64,000 bases of DNA from contig JAJTUP010000070.1 of the NCBI GenBank assembly GCA_021399435.1, positions 245,078 through 309,077 of the forward strand, written 5' to 3'. Source of the stretch: Diaporthe sp. PMI_573 (taxonomy: Eukaryota; Ascomycota; Sordariomycetes; Diaporthales; Diaporthaceae). Each line of letters begins with the position of its first letter. Position 1 is the stretch's first letter. This document shows positions 10,960 to 22,667 of this stretch, in pieces. Both the position numbers and the translations under genes were made by a program. Below the pieces are notes generated by a model that was not told the origin of the DNA, ran no database searches, and saw only the letters and a program-made list of their open reading frames with translations.

Positions 10960-12658
10960 ATGGCCCGTCGAACTAGGTCGCCGGCGCCGTCGCTAAAGGA
11001 CAACGAAAAGATTTCTATGGTAGAAGATGCTGGAACGCATGAGAACTCTATCACTGTGGATGTCTTCATATTTGAAGAGGAGACCGAAGCAGAGAAGAAA
11101 CTTCTGCGCAAGATAGACATGTTTCTTCTCCCGACAATCTGGCTTGTCTATCTTTTGTCCTACATGGTAGGTGAATCTGTACATCACTGCCGGGCTATTG
11201 CCATGTAATGATGCTGATAATGTATGCAGGACAGATCCAATATTAGAAATGCTCGAGTCGCCGGTATGGGTGATGATCTTGAGTTGAACGACACCCGCTA
11301 CTATCTAGTCGTCGTACTTTTCCAGGTCGGCTACGTGCTCGCCGAAGTCCCCTCCAACATAATCCTCGCCCGGTCTCGACCGTCGCTCTTCATACCCGCC
11401 CTCATGATCTTCTGGGGTACCAGCTGCGCCATTATAGCAGTTGTTCAGAGCTGGAAGCAGCTGGTTGGTCTCAGATTCCTGCTTGGTATCGCCGAGGCAG
11501 GATTCAGCGTATGTTCCGGCGGCCCATTGTCGTTGTCTTCAGGGCTTCGCTGACAACTTTGCAGCCTGCAATTATCTTCATCTTCTCTAGTTGGTATAGA
11601 AAACACGAACAGTCTAAACGATTCGTTGTGTTTCACAGCGCTGGTATCACGTCTGGGGCTTTTGGAAGTGTTCTTGCCGGTGCCATCACCAGAGGCCTGG
11701 ACGGTCAACTCGGGATATCAGGCTGGAGGTGGCTCTTCATTAGTACTTGATACGGCCCGCCCCCCCTCCAGACACCGGATCAATACTGACCATCGGCAAT
11801 TCCACAGTTGAAGGCGTCATAACTGTTTCTGCCGCATTCATTGTCCCCTTCACCCTGCTCGACTATCCTTTGACCTCGAGGCGATTGAAACCCGAAGAGC
11901 GCCAGCTGGCTTATGCTCGTCTCCGTGCCGACGGTATAACCAGCCGCAACGACTCACACGAGCACCTTCTGGGCCATCTGGCAGCTATCAAGGCCGCTGC
12001 CACCAACTGGAGGCTCATTCCGTTGGTCCTAGGCTACATGGTCGTCATCGGATCCATATCTCTTGCTTATTTCTATCCCACCTTTGCAGCGCAACTGGGT
12101 TATGACAAGACAAATGCCCAGTAAGTTAGTTGACTTGCATGAACTCAGTCGAGACGCACCTAGGTACATATGACTGACATAAGTAGATACATGACCGCAC
12201 CTTTCTACGGTGTTGCTCTTGTGATTGCTGTTACGCTTTGCATCATTGCCGACAAGCTGCCTTCCTATCGCGCCATCTTCACCTCGGCCGTCTTGCTCTT
12301 TCTTGGATGTCTCTTTTCAGCTCTTTCTGCCGGCATCACCTCACCTACCGCTCGATATGTCTTTCTGTGCTTTATCAATGCCGCGGTATGGTCAGCGAAT
12401 CCTCTGTCTCTGTCTTACACTACCACAGTTGTTGGACCCGTGCAGCCAGAGGTCCGCGCAATTTGTCTTGCTATTGTCAACGGTATGGGCAACCTGGCTC
12501 AACTGTATGGAACCTACATCTTCACATCGTCGAAAGCGCCAGGTTACGTTATGGGCTTCTCAGTCTATTCTGCTGTTTTTGCAGTTGGTGCTGCTATCTA
12601 CCTCTACTGTTACTTTATCTTCCGCAAGTATCCATACAAATCTGTCAACACATTCTAG
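10960..12658 (+). CDS. MFS anion:cation symporter, Dal5/allantoate-permease-like
   Basis: Five exons give a 482-residue protein: 10960-11166, 11230-11508, 11565-11742, 11808-12120 and 12187-12658. All junctions are GT-AG and in phase. The family moves small organic anions such as allantoate, ureidosuccinate, nicotinate or other carboxylates by proton symport across the plasma membrane. Visible signatures are the acidic N-terminal leader ending in KLLRKIDMFLLPTIW, the LSYMDRSNIRNARVAGM block after the first membrane helix, GIAEAGFSPAIIFIFSSWY in the middle, and GWRWLFIIEG before helix 6. The hydrophobic segments fit twelve membrane helices. Intron 3 contains a poly-C run. The gene appears intact and shares its promoter with the broken SDR, so the SDR may once have acted on the imported compound. 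The exact substrate cannot be told. Confidence 0.9.
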
Positions 12659-13116
12659 ATAGTACAAGACACAGATATCCTCCCTAAGTTCCTTGGAAGT
12701 ACATTAAAAACTCTTTGTCTTTCTCCAGATATTGAAGAAGAGCCATCAAATGGAGTAGATGGGGCACTCTGCTATAACCCTCGAAGATGAAGCGAAAGCC
12801 CATCAACCCCCCCCCCCTCCACCTAACCATCACACCCGGCAACAATATGCTAAGGTTTATAATTATTTTTCGTTTCACAGCTTAAGAGGTTTCATTCCTA
12901 ATCCTTATATAAGCTCTCTTATAGCTGTAGGTGGTCCCTTGAACTAGTAGTAAGTGCTGAAAAACCTAGTCTTAGATAAAAGTCTTTTTTTACGCCGCCT
13001 GCAGTGACTGCAGGGGCTATCTATCAGTACACACAGATCAGAAGATCGAGCTACCGATATCCACCAATGCAACCACTGCCGTGCAGCATTTACAAGTAAT
13101 ATCAGCGGTTTTACTT
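12659..13116. other. intergenic between convergent genes
   Basis: About 460 bp between the permease stop and the esterase stop, which face each other. It holds both 3' untranslated regions and a poly-C tract at about 12809-12818. No gene is seen. Confidence 0.5.
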
Positions 13117-14800
13117 TTACCCACCAGTGTAGGTGGCGCAGGCATCCTCGATCGAACCCTTGGGAGTCGCATAGTGCGTCACCTGCGTGCCGTTCTGCTC
13201 GGCCCCAAGCACCTCGACACTGCCCGAGCTGTACTTGGGCCAGCCGGCGTTGGCGAGGCCGTCCTCCGGGTCCCTGGCGAACTCGAGCCACAGGTCCTGC
13301 ATGGCCTCGCTCGTCGCCCTCTGGAAGGGCGTGCCAGCGCCGCCCACGTCCGCGTACGTCCCGAAGATCATCGGGAGCTCGCTGGAGTGGTAGGCGCCCA
13401 TGAACGGCAGGGGTGACAGGTTGCTGAAGTTGCCCGAGTACTCGAAGCGGTACGAGGTCAGGCCGAGGCTCTCGCGGATCTGGGCCTCGGCAACCATGCC
13501 GCACCGCACGTGCAGGGTGGCGGCGAGTTCGTCCTCGGCGGTGGGGCCCACGATGTTGGGAGGCCCCGACTGGAGAGCAGCGGTGGATGCGCCGTCGATC
13601 TGTTTTGGAGCCGTCCGTTGTCAGACTTGGTCCTGCAGCAAGAAAGGCAACAAAACTTACCAAGTTGTGTCCCAAGATCTTGGGGAGCTTCGCGTAGTGT
13701 CCGGAGAGGTACGCTGCGGTGTAGTTGGCGAAGGTGTTGACATTGTCGTTGTATGACTGAAACACCAAGGCCGGCTCCTTAGCAGCATCGGTCCAGTACT
13801 GAATGAACGACTCTATATCGGCCTGGGGATAGGTGCTCATGCACTCAACCTGGCTTGTAGCGTTACCAGTGCACCCAAGCTGATTCGCAAGGAAGGTGAA
13901 GTTCGAGTGTGTCGTGTCAGTATAGACAGTGTGTACGCCCTGGCCCACCACGGCGCCGGAATCCTGGATGAACCCCGTGACAATCGGGTCCTCGGGCCAG
14001 CCAATGCTGAGCCCGCCCGTCAGCGTGGCGCCGGCGGACTGGCCCCAGAGCACCATGCGCGAAGGATCGCCCCCAAAGGCGGCAATGTTGGCCCGGAGCC
14101 ACTCGAGGGCCGCGCGGGCGTCGAAGATGTACAGCCCGCCGCTCTCGGTCGGCGTGTTCGGCTGTCCGAAGAAGTTGAGCCGGTACTGCAGCGAGACGAC
14201 AATGTGGGCCTGCGTGCGCTGGACCCACCGCTGCGGGTTCTGGTAGGGCACAGACGAACCGCCGGTGGTCTGTCCCCCGCCGTAGATCCAGACAATTACC
14301 GGCACTCTCTCCTCCTTGGGGTACAGGGGAGCCCAGACGCTGACGCTGAGGCAGTCGTCTCCATTGACACCTTGGATGAAGTACTCACGTCTCACTTTCG
14401 TGTAGACGGACGGAGCAGTGGCTTCATACTGGGGACAGTTGGGCCCGAAAGAGTCAGCATGAATGATCTGCTCTGCTGCGGACTTGGGGAGCGGCTGCGG
14501 CTTCTTGAAGCGGTTTTCGCCAAAGGTTGGTAGAGCATAGGGGATGCCGAGGAAGTGTCGTGTCAGAGGCACGCTCTCATTGATAGCGCCATGAACTAAT
14601 AAGGAAATGTCAGTCTCATGGGTCCGACCACTACTATTCAGACTGACTACTTAGCGCGTACCAATTCCACTCGACGTCTTGACGACAAGGGGAGCTTTGG
14701 AACTGTTGTTGGTGTTACGCTCCAAGACCACGGGTCCTGCGTTGGCAAGCAACGGGACAGTGGCAAGGGCAGATGCCACAGCTTTCAACAGCCCGACCAT
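13117..14800 (-). CDS. secreted type-B carboxylesterase/lipase
   Basis: Three exons (14662-14800, 13661-14595, 13117-13599) give a 518-residue protein; both introns (66 and 61 bp) are GT-AG and in phase. It should hydrolyse carboxylic esters outside the cell or in the secretory pathway. Residues 1-21 form a signal peptide (MVGLLKAVASALATVPLLANA). The family shows the second type-B signature as GDDCLSVSVWAP, the oxyanion-hole glycines in WIYGGGQTTGG, the nucleophile motif GQSAG (Ser near residue 233), and the catalytic His in GAYHSSELP (near 429). Length is close to the usual 520-560. For the second intron I chose the downstream acceptor because it gives the family-typical IDGAS block. It diverges from the PAF-acetylhydrolase-like gene. 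The substrate is open. Confidence 0.91.
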
Positions 14801-15975
14801 TGCGTGCTCCAATACCTAGGTAGGGGATGATCAAGCGACCCACCTGATGAACAAGAAGTAGGCCTTCGAAAGATGCAATAAATTGGCCGACAGGAAAGAA
14901 AAATAGTTCTGAGAGGCACAGAGGCTTTTATTTATGTTTCAATTGAGTGTTGTCTTCTACCTCGTTTTCCTCCCTGCCAATATTTGAACCAAATTCCGTG
15001 TCGGTCCAACCTCGGGCTAAAAGCCAAATTCAACATAGCCAGACTACACATTTTCCACCACTGATAGAAGAAAAACAACAGCGAAAATTGCCCCCGCTTT
15101 TGCTTTCAATCTCTTCCGACTTACGGTCACACTACTGTCGCCGTTGTGACGAAAGGCGTCGTGAGACTTACTACCTGCTGTAGAGTAGCCTTGCTTCGTC
15201 ATCACGCTTGGACTTGAATACCCCTGCCAAGTTGACAGCACACGCTCGGATGTACACTCGGATGTACGAGCAGCGCTAGGCCTGCTTCAATAGTGGAAGC
15301 ATTTGGTTGTACACTCAGTGCGGAGATGTGGGGACGAACGTGCATTAAACACACGATCCCCAGCAGGAAGCAGAATAGTTTACCGCTGCATACTGCACGT
15401 GTGACCAGCTTCCGTAGAGTCCCTCTTCCACACTCCAGATCACGCGCGAATCGGCAACAGAAAGCCGAACTGGCGAGCTCAGTACAATTTTGGCCCAGAT
15501 CTGAACCCTGCCACCCATAGCTTTACAACACCCCTGCTAAATACCAGGCCACACTGCTAGATGTAGGAAGGATAGCGTAGTAGACAACTAAGTGAGTTGG
15601 CGAACTCAACAGAAAATAGCAATTGGCTAGTAATTGGAAGAAGTATGATATCTATGTACAAGAAACGTTACATAGATATGTAATTCTTTACAAGAAGAAG
15701 TAAGGACAACGGTGGATAGAAACGTGCTTAGCGAGATTCAAATGAGTAGCAACTATCAGGGAAACTTTTCCCTGGTAGCTTACGCTGCCAAAATAATCGC
15801 CGTTCTAGAATACCCAGGCACATTTTGCTCCGCTTCCGAGCCCCGAGTACCTCGGTGTTAGGTACAAAAGGCATAAAGTCATCGAGTCGATTCTGGCTAT
15901 CTAATTGGTACTGACACCTCCCTCTCTTTCCCAGACGAGACTTCTTCCTGAGAAGCAACGTGCTAAATCTCCAAC
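14801..15975. promoter_or_regulatory. divergent promoter region of two secreted hydrolases
   Basis: About 1.2 kb between the start codons of the carboxylesterase and the PAF-acetylhydrolase-like gene. It contains a direct repeat of CTCGGATGTA near 15246-15267 and an 11-bp inverted repeat at 15648-15679. No gene is supported. Confidence 0.45.
15648..15679. repeat. perfect 11-bp inverted repeat
   Basis: ATATCTATGTA and its exact inverse TACATAGATAT are separated by 10 bases. It lies about 300 bp upstream of the PAF-acetylhydrolase-like start codon. It could be an operator-like site or a chance A+T-rich hairpin. Confidence 0.5.
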
Positions 15976-17145
15976 ATGGCGTCGGTGCTCCTCTATGGAT
16001 CCCTTTTCTTGTCTTTCATCCCCTCCATCGTCGGTCTGCCTTCAGTGAACACCAGCGCTGTTCCTCTCCCCACACCAGAGGGACCATATGCCTCTTCAAT
16101 CACAGTTCAAGAGCTGACCGATAGGTCCCGGCCCAACCCCTTCAATGGGTCTTCTGCTTATCGCCAGGTCGTAGTCAGCTACTATCAGCCATACCTCAAG
16201 GAGGACTGCGCCAACATTGGAGAGATAGACTACATGCCGGCTGCAGTGGCGGAATGGTTCAATGAGAACGATCTCCCAAGCCCTGACCTGACCACGTTCT
16301 CGCAAGTGAAGTTTTCGGGTATCTGCCTCGAGCCACCCAATACCAAGCCCGACACCCCCCTTCTCATATGGACTGGTGGCTTCTACACCAGCCGTCTACA
16401 GTACGGCGCCATCGCCCAAGCCATTTCCAGCTGGGGTTACAGAGTCGTAACCATCGACCACCCATATGATGCTTCGATCGTCGAATTTCCGGACGGCAGC
16501 ATCATCTACAGTGCCTACTCCAGTGGTGCACCAACCGACGCGACCAGCGCTTACCTCCAGAGTATCCGTGTCAAGGACATTGAGTTCGTCACGGGCGAAT
16601 TCGCGCAGCCATCAGAAAAGGTTGGCCTGTACGGCCACTCCCTCGGCGCCTCGTCCCAGACCGAGGTGCTCCAGTCTGATACCACAGGCAAATACGTCGC
16701 AGGCTGCAACCTGGACGGCAAGCTGCAGCCCCCGACGGGGCCGGGCGGGCTTGGGTCCTCCGCCGCGCAGAACAAGTCCTACATGTTCTTCGCGCACGAC
16801 AACCACACCATCGCCGGCGACCCGTCGTGGACCGCCTTCTGGAACACCACGGACCTCCTGACGCCCAACGACCCCCGCGTGTCCGTAGAGCTCCCCAGGA
16901 CGATCCACAACTCCTTCACCGACCTGCCGCTGGCCATTGATGCCGCGGGTGTGCGGTCCGTCAACGAGTCCTACTTCGAAGCGCTCATCGGCACCATCAA
17001 TGGCCCGCGTGAGGTCCACGACATCACCTCGTACGTCCTCGAGTTCTTTGACTGGACCCTCAAGGGCGTGGACACGCACCCGCTGCTAGACGGGCCGAGC
17101 GACGATTTCCCGGACGTGCTTTTCGTCCGCAAGGCCGGCTACTAA
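15976..17145 (+). CDS. secreted alpha/beta hydrolase, PAF-acetylhydrolase-like
   Basis: A single exon of 389 codons. Residues 1-20 are a signal peptide. The body matches the platelet-activating-factor acetylhydrolase/lipase-like group of alpha/beta hydrolases, which cleave short or oxidised acyl groups or related esters. The nucleophile elbow is GHSLG (Ser near 222), the likely acid is in GCNLDGKL (Asp near 247) and the likely base is in RTIHNSF (His near 311). Several N-glycosylation sequons (NTS, NGS, NKS, NHT, NTT, NES) fit secretion. The start is chosen because it gives the signal peptide and follows a stop-rich leader. The gene is intact and G+C-rich in its second half, which leaves long antisense frames that I disregard. 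The natural substrate in fungi is not established. Confidence 0.88.
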   Translation: MASVLLYGSLFLSFIPSIVGLPSVNTSAVPLPTPEGPYASSITVQELTDRSRPNPFNGSSAYRQVVVSYYQPYLKEDCANIGEIDYMPAAVAEWFNENDLPSPDLTTFSQVKFSGICLEPPNTKPDTPLLIWTGGFYTSRLQYGAIAQAISSWGYRVVTIDHPYDASIVEFPDGSIIYSAYSSGAPTDATSAYLQSIRVKDIEFVTGEFAQPSEKVGLYGHSLGASSQTEVLQSDTTGKYVAGCNLDGKLQPPTGPGGLGSSAAQNKSYMFFAHDNHTIAGDPSWTAFWNTTDLLTPNDPRVSVELPRTIHNSFTDLPLAIDAAGVRSVNESYFEALIGTINGPREVHDITSYVLEFFDWTLKGVDTHPLLDGPSDDFPDVLFVRKAGY

Positions 17146-17685
17146 GCTTGGGTAGTAAAACGCGCCCAGTGTTGGGCAATTGCGTAGCTATCGGGACATT
17201 CAGGATATCAACAAATGTTCACATACCCATAGTTTTGGAACCTGCCGCTCTGTTGGAGGTTACTGATAGAATATAGTGCTGCTGTAGCTTAGCGGAGGTA
17301 ACAGAGCATCAGCTTTTGAGCATGACCACGACCTCTCATCACAACACACAAGTTACACCCAGGTCTAAAGTTCACGTGTCGTGTAGAGGTACCTCAACAG
17401 CTTCAAGTAGACTATTGACGCAAGACGACCCATGGAACCAAGGACTTTCGATCGAGAGCATTAGCCAAATCGCAACCGCTTGGGCATGCTTACCGACTTT
17501 CCATCATTATTCTGTCTTAAAGGGCTTCGTATGGGTTGGCCTGTTGCTTGACAAGGGGCGAGGAACACCTTACAGGCTCAGTGATATGTGGCCATCCGGG
17601 AGATAGGTACCCAGAGGCATGGACGTAGGATCAATCCCATAAAGCTCAAAGTTTTCATGTTTTGAAACGTGATAAATTTATTTTC
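17146..17685. other. intergenic between convergent genes
   Basis: About 540 bp of 3' flanks of the hydrolase and the sugar transporter. The 96-codon frame at 17316-17606 has no recognisable feature and I do not call it. Confidence 0.45.
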
Positions 17686-19775
17686 CTATTTAGTCCCCCT
17701 TTCAACCAGCACCGATGTATGGACAATCTCATCCCGAACTTTCAATAAATCCGGATTACTCGTATCATGCCCTGCATAGGCTGTTCTAGATACGGAACCT
17801 TCACCGTCAAACAAGACAGCGATTTCCTCAATCATCAGACCCTTCGTTTCGGGAAATCCGAAGTATATAATGAAAACAAGGACGAAATTAATAACAACGT
17901 ATACACCGTAACTAGAATTCGTGGATCAGGAGTCAAAATCAATCATCATCGAGTCCAGGTTGATTGATACTCACTATTTCCATCCAATTGAATTCAAAGC
18001 AACTGGATTAACCCACGTATTAACAGCGACTGCGGCTGTCTCGATTGTGATATACAGGGCAGAGCCCTTTGTGCGGAGAGAGTAAGTAAGGATTTCGATC
18101 GGGTACCTAGCCTAATTTAGTACTTTACAATCTCAGGTCTAGATTCAAACAATATGACAATTCATTGACAGGGGCACTTACGAGTACGACATAGGGGTGT
18201 ATGCAATATCATATGCAGTAAAGAAGAGAAAGAAGAAGGGAACGACGGCGATACCGAAGGCTTTGTTAGTGGTCTGGGCGTAGCGTCCGGATAGACCCAG
18301 TACAACAGCCATGCTAAACATTTGGCTCGTGGCTGTGAGCCAGAGCGGGCGACGCCCTATCTTATCAATATATAGACTCGCCAACGTAGATACGATTACT
18401 AGCACCTCTCCTCAGCAAGTAGAACACCTAGATTGAGGGACTCAGGGTAGAAGAGACTCACAGTTCCATATTTGAAGGTAAAGCAGGATTTGTAATTGAA
18501 GAACCGAGCTTGTTATTCCGATCGAGCCCAGAATTGGGTTAAGATAATAAGCCACTATCCCATTTCCAACCCAATTAATACTTATGCCGACCACAAACAG
18601 GATCATGAGTCGGTGGCGGTTTCCAGGGCTCCTCAAGGAGTCGGTGTGCCTCGTCTGTGGCGGGTTTTTTTCCTCGTTTATAGCGTCGACGATTTGACTG
18701 AACTCATACTGTACAAGCTCGTCATCGTCCTTGCCATTGGCATGCCATTTTACCAGGACGGCCCTTGCCTCCTCGATTCTGCCTTTGCTCACCAGCCACT
18801 ATCCCGCATTAGTTCTCCGCATTTACTCAGGACAACCGAGGTTTAGCGACATACCCTCGGAGACTCCGGCATATTAGATGTGAGAGCAATAGTAGCAACA
18901 GGTCCGAACATCTGAACCCAGCAAGGGGCTCGCCAAGCTATCTCACCAAACACGTTGAGGCAGCGCAGACAGATCGCGGCAGACATAATAGCTGCAATAT
19001 AGTAGATAGAGGTGACTGCGGCTTCGTCAGTCTCATAGTTCTCCTATAGCTATACCTACGGGGTCGTAACACTGACAAAAGCTGCCAATCTGGGCACGAT
19101 AGCGCGGATGGGCGGTCTCCTGCAGCAGCGGTGGGCCGACGGTGAGAGCAGTGGAAATACCGAATCCAATGAGAACCCGACCCCCACAGAAAGTGCCGAC
19201 GCCAGTCGAAAGCGACATAAGAACAATTCCGATCATCTATTAAGCCCTTTCACGTTATCAGAGATTCTTCTGCAGGAGTGGCATGTTGATTGCTTACGTT
19301 TATAACTGATCCGACCCAAAGAGTCCGTTTTCTACCAACATAATCGTTCAGCCTATCGGCGAAGAAGCTGGCTACTATACCGGGAAGAAACCCGGATGAG
19401 TTCATGAGGCCGAGAATCTCAGGACTTGGATGATTGAAATATTCCTGCCATGCCGTGATACTCTGGAGGCCGTTGAAAAGGCTCCCGTCGTCTGAAGGTG
19501 ATTTTAGTTGGAATTCGATATATTAATCATACGTCCTTTATTCCTGATAACTAACATCTATTGAAAAATAGGGCACTGCAGATGCCTACACTGTGCATCA
19601 TGTTGAATCGCAAGGCTAAAGAGAGAGTTAGAGCTCAGGCATTAGAGGAGACTTATACAAGACCAATGATTCCCATGTTGGCATGTGACGTACCAGGGTC
19701 CAAGAACCACCATTTCGCGGTGTTATTGGGGATTTCCCAGTAGTTTACAGCCCTAGATTCGAGCTTGGGAGACAT
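17686..19775 (-). CDS. MFS sugar transporter (lactose-permease/hexose family)
   Basis: Nine exons, all in phase, give 522 residues: 19694-19775, 19556-19615, 19298-19491, 19077-19236, 18855-19015, 18462-18798, 18182-18398, 17975-18106 and 17686-17911. The family imports sugars or polyols through the plasma membrane with protons. Visible signatures are YWEIPNNTAKWWF at the N-terminus, YDGSLFNGLQSI after helix 1, DRLNDYVGRKRTLW, PPLLQETAHPRYRAQIGSFF, PESPRWLVSKGR before the central loop, DKIGRRPLWL and the closing PETKG. Twelve hydrophobic segments are expected. The codon before YDGS is AGA (Arg) where family members have Gly; GGA-to-AGA is a RIP-type change. Some donors are GTTAGT. The 1.2-kb upstream region carries CreA-type sites. 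It is the likely entry point of the neighbouring sugar/polyol gene run. Confidence 0.92.
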
Positions 19776-20170
19776 TCTTGTTGTTCGTTCGGGAAGAATA
19801 GAGGATAGAAAATTTAATTTTGCACTAGATGGTGCAGCCTGATGAGCGACGATGAGCACAGATGGGCACAGAAGAGCAGGTGCTCGTCAGACAAACCACC
19901 TGATAGAACACAAATTTGAGGAAAAGGCAAAGCAACTCTGACAGGAATCGGACAGGAAATAGGGCATTGATTATGTCTTTTGGCCTGATATCTGCGGGCC
20001 GCGGCCTTCTACTCGTGTTACCAATAACGTTCGGACTTCCCACTCGGAACAAACACAAGACATTCAGAGCAAGTTCGTCATAGCTTAATCATCAACACAG
20101 TCGTTCACTGCAACCAAATATGTCGGATCTTCTAAGTTGCCGAAGTATATCCCCAAGAATGGCATAAAAT

Positions 20171-20198
20171 CTGGGGTAAAAACCTGGAGATCCTGGGG
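20171..20198. promoter_or_regulatory. cluster of three CreA-type (SYGGRG) sites
   Basis: CTGGGG (20171-20176), CTGGAG (20184-20189) and CTGGGG (20193-20198) lie within 28 bp, about 400 bp upstream of the sugar-transporter start. SYGGRG is the known binding consensus of the carbon-catabolite repressor CreA/Cre1, which often acts through clustered sites. Function here is inferred from motif and position only; the consensus is short. Confidence 0.45.
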
Positions 20199-20199
20199 T

Positions 20200-20982
20200 A
20201 AAGGGGCAGTCTGCGATACCCCTGTTAGCTCCCAGGGCCAAGCTCTCGGGCCTTTTCAGAACCAAGGGATCTCAGAGCACCGATGAAGTCGTTCGGGCCC
20301 ACATTGATGCAGCTGGTTCGGCTCACGACCTTGTCCGCTTACCCGCCTACCCGCCCATCGATCCGCCGAACACTAGTCCTACACTGACAACGGTATTGAC
20401 ATGGGTATGTGAACATGGCAACTGTTCAAGTTCAAGACTGGAAGCCAGAATTTACCTTGGACCGTTTTCCCCCTCTGTAGTCGGGTGCTTCAACCTGATC
20501 CAATGGGCAACTTGAGGATAACACGCGTTCTACCACCAGATCTAGGTAGATATGTTAACAAACCACCAGCCCCCAGAGATATTCCAATGTGCACTGTCCA
20601 TGATAACCTTAAGTTTCTAGAAGCATGACACTTGCCAAAGTTTTTACAGGATCTTTCTAATCACAGAAGGTTGATGTGTGGCTGCCCCCCCCCCCCAGCT
20701 CCCCAATTAGTGTACTTGAAGCCTGGCCGGTCTGTTGTTATCAGCACTGTATACCTATCTAACGCTGGGTCTTTGAGAGTTTACTATTTTATGAAGGGAC
20801 CACCTGCGGCTTCAAATGAGCACATATACGGACTAAGAACGAAACCACCTGAAGCCTGGCTGGCGCTCTAGGCGGTCAGCTTGGCAGAGCACTTCGCATT
20901 GAAACTAGATCGGCTATTCAACCAAGTAGAATGTGATTCCAAAGCAGTACTTTCTCATTGAACATCTCTGTACTATTCCGCA
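20200..20982. other. intergenic, no supported gene
   Basis: The rest of the transporter upstream region and the 3' flank of the aldo-keto reductase. It has a poly-C run at about 20686-20697. An 80-codon frame at 20632-20871 lacks any recognisable feature. Confidence 0.4.
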
Positions 20983-22667
20983 TCACTTGAACCCGCTGTG
21001 CCACCGACTGCACATCATTTTAGTCACAACAAGTGAAGCAAGCAAAGGGCTAAGGTGACTTACGGGCGGTATGGTTCCTCGAGATACTTGATCTCTTCCT
21101 CGGATAGTTGAATCTCAAGTGTCTGCACCAACTCGTCCAATTTCTCAAGCTTGGAGGTTCCGATGATGGGCGCACAAACACAGTCCTTGTGAAGCACCCA
21201 GGCCAAGGCAATCTGCGCCATTGCAAGTCCACGTTTCTTGGCCAGTGCTTCAACGCGGCGATTGATCTCCTTCTCCCATTCTTCCCCTGTGACTGCCTCG
21301 TCATGGTACTTGTCTGAAGTCTGTCGCAAAATAGTTGTCAGCACTGTGTCACTCACGGTTTCGGTAAGCCAAGACTCCATCTTACCGATCGAATGGTGTC
21401 GTATGCCTGAGACAACGGACGAGAGAGATCTGCAGTCTCAATTAGCTAACAAGTCAGACCGCTACAGCTATTTAGTCAACAACTCACGCCCTTTCGCCAG
21501 GGGACCCCATGGCGTAGATGCAACGCCAAGATATTTCAGCATCGGCATCATTTCGCGCTCCTCCTCTTGATAAGTCAGGTTGTACAAGTTCTGGCAGTTG
21601 ACAAAGGGGGTGAGATGATTGTTTATTGCGTAATCTATAAGGTGAGGTTAGACTTCAAATTGGGGAAAATTTGCACTCGGAATACACGGACTCTGCATGG
21701 CCTGGAACTGCCAAGCCCAGCAGCTGCTAATGCCCAGGTATCGAACCCAGCCTGCCTTGACCACATCATGAAGTGCTTGCATTGTCTCTTCGATCTAGTC
21801 ACGCTGTCAGTATCAATGTTTATTGGTCTTTCTGTACACATACTGGGTCTCATAGTCGAAGCGGTGGAGCTGCAGAATTGTTAGCCACCGTACAACCATC
21901 GCGCGGAATAGCTTCAGAGAATACCTGGAGAACGTCGATGTAGTCTGTTTGTAGCCTTTTCAGGGCTTCCTGGACGTTTGCAAAGATATGCTTCATTGCC
22001 GTCAGTATTGTTCCACATTTACTGACATCCGTGCCGGCTTGCTCGCCTCAGAGACGTGTAAAGCTAGGGGCAGTTCACGCACCTTACGATTGTTGCCTTG
22101 GTTGTTAACCCAGCCAGCTGGTCCCAGAGATTCCAGGTCTCCGACCTCATGGAATGACTGAAATTTGGCCCGCCATCAATATCCTATTTCTTGGCCAAAA
22201 TGCTAATCGTGGCTTGATAAACGACGAACCTTGGTCATCAAAACGACAGACTCTCTCGGCACTGTTTTGACAAATTTACCAAGGATTTCTTCACTGACTC
22301 CGTTGCAATAATAATTGGAAGTATCGAATGTGTTGAAGCCCAGATCCCAGGCGCGCTAAGATTTCGTTTGTAAGAGGCTACTTGTTTCGAAGAAGAACTT
22401 GTACTTCCCAGCTTCACACACCTTTAAGTGCTTCAAAGCGTCTTCTTCCTCAACCCGCCGGGCTACATCAGACTTGGTGCCGTAGGTAGCACAGCCAAAA
22501 ATAAGTCTGGATACCTAGATCAATCACGTCAGCAGCTTCATCTCCACTATTAGGTCATCGCTTGTGGTAAAGCTCACCTTGAGGCCACTGTTGCCAAGGC
22601 GAACATACTGCATCCGAGGCAGCTGAGAGGGGTCCTTCAGGGCTGTAGGTGCAGAGGTATTTCCCAT
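20983..22667 (-). CDS. aldo-keto reductase, fungal YAKR/aryl-alcohol-dehydrogenase type; possible frameshift
   Basis: About eleven small exons from the ATG at 22667 to the TGA at 20983 encode a TIM-barrel NADPH reductase of carbonyl compounds. The catalytic tetrad is readable: Asp in FNTFDTSNYY, Tyr in the same block, Lys in VVLMTK and His in LQLHRFDYET. Further family blocks are RLIFGCATYGTKSD, NRKHIFANVQEALKRLQTDY, SSCWAWQFQAM, STPWGPLAKGHLSRP and APIIGTSKLEKLDELV. All junctions phase correctly except one: after YET the exon ends ...ACCCA before a good GTATGT donor near 21837, and the next exon starts ATCGAAGAG, leaving the frame one base off. Family members read YETPIEE here, so loss of one C is likely. 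It lies beside the transporter and transaldolase, suggesting sugar or polyol metabolism. Frameshift or unusual splicing cannot be separated by eye. Confidence 0.8.

Noticed and set aside
13907..14533. 208-codon plus-strand frame overlapping the carboxylesterase
   Set aside because: It is the antisense shadow of the G+C-rich esterase exon, whose motifs, signal peptide and introns are all on the minus strand.
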